Below are positions 1 through 8,035 of a stretch of DNA of 45,318 bases, piece by piece; positions within the stretch are counted from its first letter, which is position 1; each line of letters begins with the position of its first letter. The stretch comes from Oscillospiraceae bacterium (lineage in GTDB: Bacteria > Bacillota > Clostridia > Oscillospirales > Oscillospiraceae): assembly GCA_020025515.1 (NCBI GenBank), contig JAHHRZ010000018.1:1-45318 (forward strand). Direction: 5' to 3'. The position numbers and the translations under genes are program-made. Under the pieces are notes generated by a model, which did not search any database, was not told where the DNA came from, and saw nothing but the letters and a program-made list of their open reading frames with translations.

Positions 1-210
1 GAGAGACATAGCCAAAGGTGACCTTGCCGTCTGCCAGAACCTTGGAGGTGTAATCGCCGTGGACGATTACATCCACCAGCTCCAGCTTGGAGGCATCATA
101 GGCCGCACGAATGAGACCGTTGGTAGATGCAGAATCCGCACCGGCAGCGTCCTTGGCCGTGATGGTGACAGTGACCGTTTTTTCCCCTTCCTCTACCTTG
201 GAATCAGACT
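1..210 (-). other. Cohesin-like domain (partial) at the window edge
   Basis: The last visible ~68 residues of the protease contain KTVTVTITAKDAAG, then AAYDASKLELVDVIV and KVLADGKVTFGYVS. The YD..kLelv and dGkvtf patterns are those of cohesin-type beta sandwiches. The domain is cut by the window edge, so a related Ig-like fold cannot be excluded. Confidence 0.5.
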
Positions 211-3200
211 GCATCTCCGCCCGGAACTGTCTGGCCTCTTCTGTCATATAGAAAATCTTATCAGAGGTATCCTTTTCCAGTTCTTCCACTGCATCCCTCA
301 TCTGCTCAGCGGTCACTTTAACAGCTTCCAACTCTTCTGTGGGGACAACAGGAAGATTATTGCCGATCTCAGGATTTTCTGTATGATTGATTGCTTCCGT
401 GAGGATTACCGGCCATACATCCTCACCGAAGTTTCCAAAATGCTCCGCATTATATACGCCGTTGGCCTTATCAAAAACCAGACGATACAGGTCATTTTCC
501 GCTCCGTTGAAGTAGGACAGATACAGGTCTCCGTTTGCGTCCGCAACCATGGAACAGTACATCTTTCTCAGGTTATCATGTCCTTCAAACGCCAGCTCCA
601 GGTCACTGGGGAACTGGGCCATCCGTGCCTTGAAGATCTCCCCATCCCGATAGGTCCAGAAGTGGGAAATGGTACCGTCGTTATCCAACAGAACAATGTG
701 CTCCGCATCCAGTTCCTTTCCCGTATCCCGGTCCCGATATTTCTCATAGCCCAAAGATGCAATGGCCGTCAGGTAACCGGTAACGCCGCTGAGTTCAAAG
801 GCGCTGATATCCAAGTTCATCGGGTCCTTGGGCGGCAGGAAATAATAACCGTAAACGGAAGAAACCATAGGTGTTTCGGTGGAGAAATAGGGGCTGTATG
901 CCATAGCCCACAAAGGATTCATGGCGCCGTTGGTCTCAGAAATTTGAGCCGTCACACCATCTTCACCGATCTTGTGCATCAAAAGGCCGGTGGTGTCCTC
1001 CTGAACATAGTAGAACTTGTTATTGGGATCGTACGTTGCGGAAATCATCTTTGTGTCGATTTCAGTTCCCGGTTCCCATTGATTCTGCTCTGCCATATTC
1101 CAAGAGAAACATTCTGCCTTTCCATCCTTGTTCTGAAGTAACCCCTTAAAGGTAATATCCAGTGCGTCTACCGTGACAGAACATGTTGCAGTAACATTGG
1201 GGTCCAGAACCGATGCAGCAGTCACAGTGGTAGTACCAACACCAACCGCTGTCACAACGCCGAATTCATCAACCTTTGCCACGGTTTCATCCTGGGATTT
1301 CCAGGTGACACCGCGATCCTTTGCTGTCCAGGGCTGCACCAGCGCAGACAACCCCTGAGTAGTACCCTTCAGCATGTTGATGCTGTCATCGGACAAAATT
1401 ACATTGGAAATCTGATCCGTAGGTTCTGCCCAACTGCCTCCAGAGGTACGTTCCGGGATAATCAGACAGGAAATCTCGTCTTGCAGGTCATTATAAACCT
1501 CAGATTTTCCAGTCTTGGTATCCATTTCAACATAGTAAGACCGTCCAACTTCATACCCATAGAAATATACCTTCACATAGTAGGAATTCCAACATAGGCG
1601 GCCCGTATTCGGATTGATTTCCATACTCTGGATGAACTTGCTTTCAATTCTTGCCCACTTTCCAACGGCACCCAGAAGTTCAGGTTTATCCATGGCAGTC
1701 ACGGTGAACTTATAAACTTTATCGGTGCCCAACTCATTGCAATAGAAGGTACCCTCTGCATCACAGGCCAGTGTGTTGGTGGTAACGCCAATGGTACCCA
1801 CCTCAGCAGTCTCACCGGTCAGCTTGTCAATGGTATACAGCTTATTGTCACTGACACCATACACCTTGCCGTCTGCCTTGTTATAGGCCATGTCGGTAAA
1901 GAGCATACCAACTTCAGCAATCAGATTCTCATCACTCAGGTCATTTTCAGGCATTGCAAAGAGCTTGCCATCCTTTGTTGCAGCAATCACAACGTGGTCT
2001 GCAATGGTAGCCGCGGTAAACACATGGTTGGTCTGGCAGTAAGGTTCCAAGCCATGCGGTGCGTCAGAATTATATTGGGTATCCTTATCAAATGCAAACC
2101 AGTATTCAGCCTTCTCATCCAGAGAAAATGCCATCATCTCAGGAAGAGGCTCCTGTTCCCCGATTTCCATTTCCAGGATGTAGGTGGTGGTATTCTTCGC
2201 ATAGTCCATAACCTGAAGGGCGAACCGATCTCCATTCACATCGGTAAGATCCAAGGTAAATTGGGCGCTTTCACCGGCTTCGATCTCCTGCACAGCACCG
2301 GCAGAGGCATAGAGCTTGCTTCCCTGCTTGTTAAATAGTGCCACAGCTGCCACATACTGGTTATCAGAGGCAGTCACCACCAGGGTATTGCCGATTACAT
2401 TGTGAGAAACTTCTTCCACCACAGGTGCCGTGTTATCTACAACCAGAGGCAGACTGAAGTTGGCACCCTTGCCCAGAGCCTCCCAGTTGATCTTGCCTTC
2501 TGCATCCACATAGTATTCAGGTGCCAAGGCCAAATTGAGAAGAAGCTGATCGCCTTCCTCTGCATTCTTTGGAAGAACATTGGTCCTGATGCTGTATCCT
2601 GTTTTTTGCCACTTACCTGTCATGGAGAAGTAGAAAGCGGCATCCACAGCACCGGAAAGTGCATCCTGCAAGGAGTTGCCTTTTGTTACATTCTCTGCGG
2701 TAAACCGGGCTGCGGCAGCATTCCGAATGGCAGAAAACTGCACTTTGCTCACAGTGTCGCCATTTACAGAGTTGATGGCGTTCCGCTCAGGCATATATTT
2801 TGCATCCGGAATCAAAGGATTTCCGCCCATAGCATATTCATTCTTGGGATCATTTGCGTAAGTCACCAGATAAGTGTTGGCAGTGATGTCTCCCAGGTAA
2901 GGTGTACGGTAATCCTCGCCGGTCCGATACTGGGCCAGAGCACCTACATCATACATGGATGGATCGGTCCAGTTTCCGAAGAAGCCCAAAACGGGGATGG
3001 AGTGGGTTGTGCCCTTGACCCCTTCCTTACTTGCCATACTCTCGGCAAATACATAGCCTTGTACATACACACCATTGGTGGCACGCTCCAGGTATGCTCT
3101 CCAGGCGTCAGTCAGCTCCACGGTCACATGGACCTTAACGGAACCGTCCGCAGGAACCAAAACCGTACTGCTCCCCAGTTCCTTAAAGAACAGGTATGCA

Positions 3201-5827
3201 TCATACGTATCCACATCGCCGTCTTTGTCCAAATCCGCCTTGTCCAGATTCTGGATGGCCGTTGCATTGTCTACCACATAATCCAGAAGAACCTGACCGT
3301 CCGCAGCATTGACAGAGCCATTTCCATCAAAATCCAGACCCACGGTCAGATCACTGGGGGTAAGAAGCTTGCCGCCTACTTCCCAAGTGACATTGACAGG
3401 CAGTGAAGTGGTCTCGGTATCCATGTAGAATGCCTTCTGATTGTCGTTCTTTTTGTCGTTTGCGTAGTCCTCAAATAATTTCTGGGTAAAGAAATCAGCG
3501 GACAGAGAGAACGCCTTATCGGTCGATTCCAAATTATGGAGGTTAAAGGAAAACTGGTATACACCGGTTCGCTGGGGATCGTCCCCCAGTTCCACCTTCA
3601 CCTTGCCGTCCGCAAAGGACTTTGTTGCATTCTCATCCATGGTGATATAGCTGTCTGCGCTGACGGCATTGCCTACATTGGCAAGACCGGCACCCTGCCG
3701 AATAACGGGGAAATAGCAGCCGCTGTCACCACTTACAGCAGGCTCCGCAGTGGACATCAAAAGACTCTGAATCAGCTGCCGGGTTGTCATGCCGGTTTTT
3801 TCCGTCAGGTGATTGGCTTTGATGTGCTGTGCCACCAGTGCTGCCATACCGGCAACCTGAGGAGACGCCATGGAGGTGCCAGACATATTCTCGTACATGT
3901 CAGAACCGCCGCCGGAGGGGGTGGTGCCATAGACAGAATAGATCCCGCCGCCGGGGGCTGTGATTTCAGGCTTCATCTCCAGACTTCCGGGAACACCCCA
4001 GGAGGAGAACGCACTCATGGTATAAAATTCGCTGTCAAGCTGAGAAGATCCGACATGTTCGGAAACAGTCATTTTACCGGTATAATACAGGACGTTTCCT
4101 TCCTCATCCTTCACTGCTTCAGAATTTGCACGTATTCCCATTCCCGCCGCCTGCGTAATAGAAACACAAGGAGCGGTCTTGGTATAGTCCTTCAGATCCA
4201 TGTTAATGCTGCCGGGCTGATTATTATAAATAATGGTTGCAGTGGCACCTGCATTCACTGCATTGTTGCCCTTTTCAAAGAAAGCAATTCCGCCGCGGCT
4301 GCACAGTGCAATCTTACCCTTCAATGCATCGCCCACAGCGGCCCAGTCCTCGGGGGTACCGTTGCCATCAATGAGGATGTATTCCTGCTCACCGGCTAAA
4401 GTTGCAAGAGACTTATGCTTGTCCGGGCTTTCATTGTAAACAGCAAGCACATCCTCCACCTGAATGAACAAGCCGGTGGTACCGTCATTATTTACAGAAG
4501 CCACGCCCAAAGCGTTTGTATAAGTACCGGGGTTGCCATTGGTCTGCATACTCACATCATCGGCATACAGGTGTCCCGTGCCGGCTGCATTCTGGACCCA
4601 GCTTCCGCTGTTGCCCGCAGAGATGCAAACCACGATGCCTGCCTTGGTGAGATTATCCATAATGGCCTGATATTCTTTGTTGGCGTGACGGGAGTTACCG
4701 GGATTGGCAGCGCCCAAAGACAAGTTTACGGTGTCACAGCCCAAAATAATGGCGTCCTCAATGGCGACCATATAGTCGGAATCATACGCACCGCCGCGCT
4801 TGCCAAACACCTTCATCACAATCAGCTGGGCATCGGGAGCAACGCCCTGCACCTTTACGGAATCCAGCGCCTTGGAGAAAGTACCGTCTTCTTCGGGAAT
4901 GTAAGCATTGGCCGCAGCAATGCCACAGACATGAGAGCCATGCTCCGATTGGGTATCCTCCGCATGGGTGACATAATAGCTGTGATCCACATAGTTGTAA
5001 GCGAAGGGGATTTTCTCGCTGACAAAGGCCTGGGCAGGATCAACCTGCACATGCAGCTGATCCAATACGGAAGTGACCTCCTCTGTATCCAGAAGATTCA
5101 GCTTTTCCACATATTCTTCCATTGTGAGTCCGCTTTCTCCTGCATGATAGGCCAGGGAGTATTGATAGCCTTTATTGCTGAAAGATTGATGGGTTGTATC
5201 GATGCCGGTATCGATCACTGCGATCCGGGCACCTGCGCCGGTATAACCTGCATCCCAGGCGACACCGGAACCAGTCTGCTTTGGGGAGGTAGCCATGTTG
5301 GGATTGCTTGTTTCTTCCCGACTGACAACAGCAGGATCATATCTGGTTTCAATCAAAACCTTCTCAACGCCGGGGACCTTCTCAATGGTCTCAATCTGAC
5401 CATATTCCACATCGGCAGAAATCAGGTTTGCCGCCAGAGTCAGGTTCCATGCTACATCCAGTTTCTGTGACAGGCTCTTTTCGATAGAGGCTGTCACCTG
5501 TTTTTGCTGGGTTTGCAGCTCCTGGCGATAGGCCATAGCCGAAGGATTCTGGGCAACATTCTTCATTTCAAATCCTGCTGCCACAGTGGATTCTTTCTCC
5601 AGAACAATGGAGACACGAACCACATCCGTAGGGGCATATGCATCTTCCTGTTGTGGCGTAATGGGTTCATGACCGGGAAGTACCGCAGTTACTGTGCTGT
5701 TGTCCACCTGCTGAAAGCGTACAGAATCTGACTGCTCAGCAGCCCGCACCGGAATCGCAAATCCACACAGGATTGCTGCAACCAGCATCAGGGACAATAC
5801 TCGGTTCAACAAACTCTTTTCCATCAT
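1..5827 (-). CDS. Giant secreted subtilisin-like (S8) serine protease with internal dockerin, 3' end outside window
   Basis: An open frame of at least 1942 codons reads leftward and leaves the window without a stop. Start ATG at 5827 follows AAAGGGAG; an in-frame ATG nine codons upstream has no ribosome site. Residues 1-31 form a signal peptide (KSLLNRVLSLMLVAAILCG core). A propeptide-like stretch follows (about 60-165). Then comes the S8 domain: Asp206 in AVIDTGID, His296 in EHGSHVCG, oxyanion Asn406 in SAGNSG and Ser652 in GTSMASPQVAG. A PA-type insert lies at about 470-570. Residues 832-885 are two dockerin-type calcium loops (DFDGNGSVN and DLDKDGDVD). Further on are a repeat-rich propeller-like region (about 1270-1425), a BIG2 Ig-like domain (about 1463-1550) and, at the edge, a cohesin-like segment. 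The layout resembles lactocepin/C5a-peptidase-type cell-envelope proteases. The true C-terminus and any surface anchor are unseen. Protease identity is secure; the cohesin call is moderate. Confidence 0.95.
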   Translation of the reverse strand, partial: MMEKSLLNRVLSLMLVAAILCGFAIPVRAAEQSDSVRFQQVDNSTVTAVLPGHEPITPQQEDAYAPTDVVRVSIVLEKESTVAAGFEMKNVAQNPSAMAYRQELQTQQKQVTASIEKSLSQKLDVAWNLTLAANLISADVEYGQIETIEKVPGVEKVLIETRYDPAVVSREETSNPNMATSPKQTGSGVAWDAGYTGAGARIAVIDTGIDTTHQSFSNKGYQYSLAYHAGESGLTMEEYVEKLNLLDTEEVTSVLDQLHVQVDPAQAFVSEKIPFAYNYVDHSYYVTHAEDTQSEHGSHVCGIAAANAYIPEEDGTFSKALDSVKVQGVAPDAQLIVMKVFGKRGGAYDSDYMVAIEDAIILGCDTVNLSLGAANPGNSRHANKEYQAIMDNLTKAGIVVCISAGNSGSWVQNAAGTGHLYADDVSMQTNGNPGTYTNALGVASVNNDGTTGLFIQVEDVLAVYNESPDKHKSLATLAGEQEYILIDGNGTPEDWAAVGDALKGKIALCSRGGIAFFEKGNNAVNAGATATIIYNNQPGSINMDLKDYTKTAPCVSITQAAGMGIRANSEAVKDEEGNVLYYTGKMTVSEHVGSSQLDSEFYTMSAFSSWGVPGSLEMKPEITAPGGGIYSVYGTTPSGGGSDMYENMSGTSMASPQVAGMAALVAQHIKANHLTEKTGMTTRQLIQSLLMSTAEPAVSGDSGCYFPVIRQGAGLANVGNAVSADSYITMDENATKSFADGKVKVELGDDPQRTGVYQFSFNLHNLESTDKAFSLSADFFTQKLFEDYANDKKNDNQKAFYMDTETTSLPVNVTWEVGGKLLTPSDLTVGLDFDGNGSVNAADGQVLLDYVVDNATAIQNLDKADLDKDGDVDTYDAYLFFKELGSSTVLVPADGSVKVHVTVELTDAWRAYLERATNGVYVQGYVFAESMASKEGVKGTTHSIPVLGFFGNWTDPSMYDVGALAQYRTGEDYRTPYLGDITANTYLVTYANDPKNEYAMGGNPLIPDAKYMPERNAINSVNGDTVSKVQFSAIRNAAAARFTAENVTKGNSLQDALSGAVDAAFYFSMTGKWQKTGYSIRTNVLPKNAEEGDQLLLNLALAPEYYVDAEGKINWEALGKGANFSLPLVVDNTAPVVEEVSHNVIGNTLVVTASDNQYVAAVALFNKQGSKLYASAGAVQEIEAGESAQFTLDLTDVNGDRFALQVMDYAKNTTTYILEMEIGEQEPLPEMMAFSLDEKAEYWFAFDKDTQYNSDAPHGLEPYCQTNHVFTAATIADHVVIAATKDGKLFAMPENDLSDENLIAEVGMLFTDMAYNKADGKVYGVSDNKLYTIDKLTGETAEVGTIGVTTNTLACDAEGTFYCNELGTDKVYKFTVTAMDKPELLGAVGKWARIESKFIQSMEINPNTGRLCWNSYYVKVYFYGYEVGRSYYVEMDTKTGKSEVYNDLQDEISCLIIPERTSGGSWAEPTDQISNVILSDDSINMLKGTTQGLSALVQPWTAKDRGVTWKSQDETVAKVDEFGVVTAVGVGTTTVTAASVLDPNVTATCSVTVDALDITFKGLLQNKDGKAECFSWNMAEQNQWEPGTEIDTKMISATYDPNNKFYYVQEDTTGLLMHKIGEDGVTAQISETNGAMNPLWAMAYSPYFSTETPMVSSVYGYYFLPPKDPMNLDISAFELSGVTGYLTAIASLGYEKYRDRDTGKELDAEHIVLLDNDGTISHFWTYRDGEIFKARMAQFPSDLELAFEGHDNLRKMYCSMVADANGDLYLSYFNGAENDLYRLVFDKANGVYNAEHFGNFGEDVWPVILTEAINHTENPEIGNNLPVVPTEELEAVKVTAEQMRDAVEELEKDTSDKIFYMTEEARQFRAEMQSDSKVEEGEKTVTVTITAKDAAGADSASTNGLIRAAYDASKLELVDVIVHGDYTSKVLADGKVTFGYVS
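3175..3334 (-). other. Internal dockerin-like module of the S8 protease
   Basis: This segment encodes residues 832-885 of the protease. Two EF-hand-like loops, DFDGNGSVNAADGQ and DLDKDGDVDTYDAY, are each followed by a short helix (VLLDYVV, LFFKEL). This is the type I dockerin duplication. Dockerins usually sit at a protein terminus; here the module lies between the post-catalytic beta region and the later Ig-like domains. Confidence 0.85.
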
Positions 5828-5949
5828 TTTCTTCTCCCTTTCTTTCTCTGTCATTTGGGACAGGTAACATTTTAGGGACTGAACTCTCCCCTTTTCAATC
5901 CCTATATGGCATAATCCACATTTTTAGCATGTAGAATTTCCATGTCAAT

Positions 5950-5978
5950 ATGATATATTTTTGTATTGCCGCTGTCAA
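5950..5978 (-). promoter_or_regulatory. Sigma-A promoter of the S8 protease
   Basis: Reading the minus strand, TTGACA (5978-5973), a 17-base spacer and TATCAT (5955-5950) match a housekeeping promoter. It would give a 5' leader of about 115 bases before the ATG at 5827. Confidence 0.75.
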
Positions 5979-6122
5979 GCGGTTTTATAAAAGCGATTCA
6001 TTTTGTTGAATCGTAACCGAATTGTTAATCTTCCTTCGTCAGTAATTTTCACGCAAATACAGGGATTGTTTCCCGGAGATATGTATGTTTTACCGGCTAT
6101 TTAGTATTTTTTATTCACAACT

Positions 6123-6158
6123 AAAAAAATGGCTGTTTCACAATATCATGAAATAGCC
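6123..6158 (-). terminator. Rho-independent terminator
   Basis: On the minus strand, GGCTATTTCA (6158-6149) pairs with TGAAACAGCC (6140-6131), with one G-U pair and an 8-base loop. A run of seven T follows. No minus-strand protein gene ends just upstream of it. Confidence 0.75.
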
Positions 6159-6293
6159 ACAGCTGTTTATAATAGATATTGATACATAAATTATTCATTA
6201 ATGCTATTATTCAAATATATTATACATCATTTCATCAATAAACAGCCTGTATCAACAAAAAAGAGCTGGACAAGAAACATTGCCATTGCACAT

Positions 6294-6325
6294 AAAAACC
6301 GGGAACACTCATCGAGTATCCCCGG
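6294..6325 (-). terminator. Rho-independent terminator after tRNA-like remnant
   Basis: On the minus strand, CCGGGGATACTC and GAGTGTTCCCGG form a 12-pair stem (two G-U pairs) with a 3-base loop, followed by TTTTT. It lies about 120 bases beyond the tRNA-Leu-like fragment and probably once terminated that transcript. Confidence 0.75.
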
Positions 6326-6446
6326 AATTGATTGGATAACATTCCAAAATTTTTGTATTCATCTGACAAAATTCCTGTGCCATTCCGAGTCCAATGCTCA
6401 AAGGGAACACCGCAGTCGGCAACGCCATTGCGTTCCGAATTCATTG

Positions 6447-6502
6447 GCAGCGGGTGACAAAGCTCGAACCTGCGAGCTCACGCTTGTGAGGCACTAAGTC
6501 TT
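6447..6502 (-). pseudogene. Decayed tRNA-Leu 3' half
   Basis: Read on the minus strand, the segment shows a long-variable-arm pattern (TAGTGCCTCACAAGCGTGAG), a T-loop core GGTTCGA and an acceptor end CACCCGC. These match the 3' half of clostridial tRNA-Leu, whose 5' acceptor strand would be GCGGGTG. The T-stem no longer pairs well, the anticodon region is shortened, and no 5' half is found upstream. A terminator follows. It looks like a relic or recombination scar rather than a working tRNA. Confidence 0.5.
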
Positions 6503-6542
6503 TGGTTATGACGTAAGAAGTACAATGTTTACGATTTGTCTA

Positions 6543-6571
6543 TAGACATTCCGATAAAAAAGCGTTAAAAT
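6543..6571 (+). promoter_or_regulatory. Sigma-A promoter of the rhomboid-like gene
   Basis: TAGACA (6543-6548), a 17-base spacer and TAAAAT (6566-6571) lie 31 bases before the ATG at 6603. Confidence 0.65.
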
Positions 6572-6602
6572 AATCGCAATAAACACTTAAGGAGTGAACC
6601 GA

Positions 6603-7478
6603 ATGAAAAACCTCCGCCGTTCCTTTGAGCGGTTCTGTTACCGCAATCGGAATGTTGGCATCCCCAATCTGATGACCTGGATCGTTTTGGGCAATATCAT
6701 TGTTTACTTCGTAGACATGATGGACCCCAGCCACAGCCTTGTGAATTTGCTTTATTTCAACCCCTACTACATCCTTCAGGGGCAAGTTTGGCGACTATTC
6801 TCATTTGTATTGCTGGACCTTTGGGGGGAACCAAACTTTATTTTTATGGTGTTCTTTGTCCTCTTCTATTATCAGCTTGGTGTTGCTGTAGAGAACACCT
6901 GGGGACGCTGTAAGTTCACCCTCTACTATCTCACTGGCATCATTTTTCTGGATCTGGCCGGTATGTTTTTCCACACCATCGTTTCCCCTGCCAGCCTTCA
7001 TCTGACGCTTTTCCTTGCTTATGCAACTTTGTATCCTGATGCCACTTTCTTGGTGTTTTTTATCATTCCAGTGAAAGCACGGTTCCTGGCACTCTTGCCT
7101 CTGGCATTTTTCCTGTATGACCTGCTGCAAATCAATGCCTTCCCTGCCAACCTTATGCCTCTTTTTGTCCTGGCCAACTATTTCCTTTATTTTGGATCAG
7201 AGTTTCTCAACCTCTTCCCCATGTCCTGGCGGGTTAATGCCGACCGAGTCCGTCGAAAGGCGAAACCCAGTAATAAGGCCAAAACCATACAATTTCCCAA
7301 AGCCGGTTCCTATGAGGCCAGCCACACGACGGTCAATGCCCCTTATCATCACCGGTGCACCATCTGCGGAAGAACAGACATTTCCAACCCGGAGCTGGAG
7401 TTCCGCTATTGCTCAAAATGCAAAGGGTATTATTGCTACTGCGAAGATCATATCAACAATCATACCCACATTCAATAA
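6603..7478 (+). CDS. Rhomboid-like membrane protein with C-terminal zinc ribbon
   Basis: The protein has 291 residues; ATG 6603 lies 10 bases after AAGGAG, which rules out the closer GTG at 6594. About six hydrophobic segments follow a basic N-terminus. GQVWRLFSFVLLD, then FYYQLGVAVENTWGRCKFTLYYLTG, matches the W-R...E..wG..kf..yY layout of rhomboid-fold proteins. The position of the rhomboid GxSG reads PASL and no histidine is seen in the last membrane segments. It is therefore probably a non-proteolytic relative; this is inference. The cytosolic tail holds CTIC...CSKC...CYCEDH, a likely zinc ribbon. The gene is alone on this strand, with its own promoter. Substrate and role are unknown. Confidence 0.75.
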   Translation: MKNLRRSFERFCYRNRNVGIPNLMTWIVLGNIIVYFVDMMDPSHSLVNLLYFNPYYILQGQVWRLFSFVLLDLWGEPNFIFMVFFVLFYYQLGVAVENTWGRCKFTLYYLTGIIFLDLAGMFFHTIVSPASLHLTLFLAYATLYPDATFLVFFIIPVKARFLALLPLAFFLYDLLQINAFPANLMPLFVLANYFLYFGSEFLNLFPMSWRVNADRVRRKAKPSNKAKTIQFPKAGSYEASHTTVNAPYHHRCTICGRTDISNPELEFRYCSKCKGYYCYCEDHINNHTHIQ

Positions 7479-7498
7479 TATCATTTTATATAGGATTT

Positions 7499-7536
7499 GG
7501 TGGGGTGGTGCAGTATGTATGCTACACCACCCCACC
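7499..7536. terminator. Strong GC hairpin after the rhomboid-like gene
   Basis: GGTGGGGTGGTG and CACCACCCCACC form a perfect 12-pair stem 20 bases after the stop codon. No T-run follows on the plus strand, so it may act as an RNA-stabilising stem or a weak terminator. Confidence 0.45.
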
Positions 7537-7650
7537 ATCAACTCTATGCATCCTTGAATGTGACAGCCAACGAGACTGCAAAAGATCCTGCGACGGATAA
7601 AACCTGTATGTCTCTCGCGATTTCCATGGAGTTATCCTCCAGCAAAACCA

Positions 7651-7686
7651 AAGCTCCCCCTGCATAATCAGGAGGAGCTTTTTCTT
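7651..7686. terminator. Bidirectional terminator between convergent genes
   Basis: AAGCTCCCCCTG and CAGGAGGAGCTT pair with one mismatch around a 6-base loop. TTTTTCTT follows on the plus strand and TTTGGTTTT on the minus strand. It separates the rhomboid-like gene from the convergent Dabb gene. Confidence 0.75.
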
Positions 7687-7969
7687 AATACTCGTAATCA
7701 GCGACAAGACGGTTCGTTACGTATTTCTGGACAATGGCCTTTGCTGCAACATGGTCTGGATGAACCTGATATGCTTCCAGCGCCTCGGCGCTGTCAAACT
7801 CAGAATACAGCGCATAGTCTGCATTCCCCTGATAGGTAGGGCAGACTTCCAACCACTGAAGACCGGGGATCACACCCACTAAAGGTTCCAGAGCCTGTGC
7901 AATTTCCTGGACGGCAGCCTGCTTGTCACAGTCTTCCCGCAGATTATAGATGACAATATGTTTCACCAT
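7685..7969 (-). CDS. Dabb-family (stress-responsive alpha/beta barrel) protein
   Basis: A 94-residue protein starting MVKHIVIYNLRED. It contains the family features VKHIV, a central PGLQWLEVCPTYQ strand-helix-strand, DYALYSEFDS and YQVHPDHVAAKAIV. Dabb proteins are dimeric ferredoxin-like barrels; a few act in small-molecule metabolism, most have no known role. The nearest ribosome site (GGAGG) is 12 bases before the ATG, somewhat far. It follows the ispH operon on the same strand but a terminator lies between, so it may be separately transcribed. The function stays open. Confidence 0.85.
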   Translation of the reverse strand: MVKHIVIYNLREDCDKQAAVQEIAQALEPLVGVIPGLQWLEVCPTYQGNADYALYSEFDSAEALEAYQVHPDHVAAKAIVQKYVTNRLVADYEY

Positions 7970-7994
7970 AATAATGATATACCTCCGGGCGAAA

Positions 7995-8022
7995 ACCGGG
8001 GCTAACGTGAGTCAGCCCCGGT
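7995..8022 (-). terminator. Terminator of the M50-to-ispH operon
   Basis: On the minus strand, ACCGGGGCT and AGCCCCGGT form a 9-pair stem followed by TTTTCG, 14 bases after the ispH-S1 stop codon. Confidence 0.75.
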
Positions 8023-8035
8023 TTCTATGCAGGGA

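Larger units (their letters stand above)
5828..6602. other. 775-base gene-poor gap between protease and rhomboid-like gene
   Basis: I find no convincing protein gene here. The AT-rich stretch holds the protease leader and promoter (5828-5978), two minus-strand terminators (6123-6158 and 6294-6325), a decayed tRNA-Leu 3' end (about 6447-6502) and the rhomboid-like gene's promoter (6543-6571). A minus-strand TATAAT at 6219-6224 sits about 90 bases before the first terminator and could express a short RNA, but its -35 is poor. Confidence 0.6.

Noticed and set aside
59..5470. Several long plus-strand open frames (59-1141, 2402-3406, 3536-4399, 4415-5470).
   Set aside because: They are antisense to the continuous S8 protease frame, which carries a signal peptide, all catalytic motifs and a promoter; the plus-strand translations show no family features.
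6201..6497. Plus-strand 98-codon frame and a minus-strand 69-codon frame (6235-6444).
   Set aside because: No ribosome site; they run across the tRNA-like remnant and a terminator hairpin.
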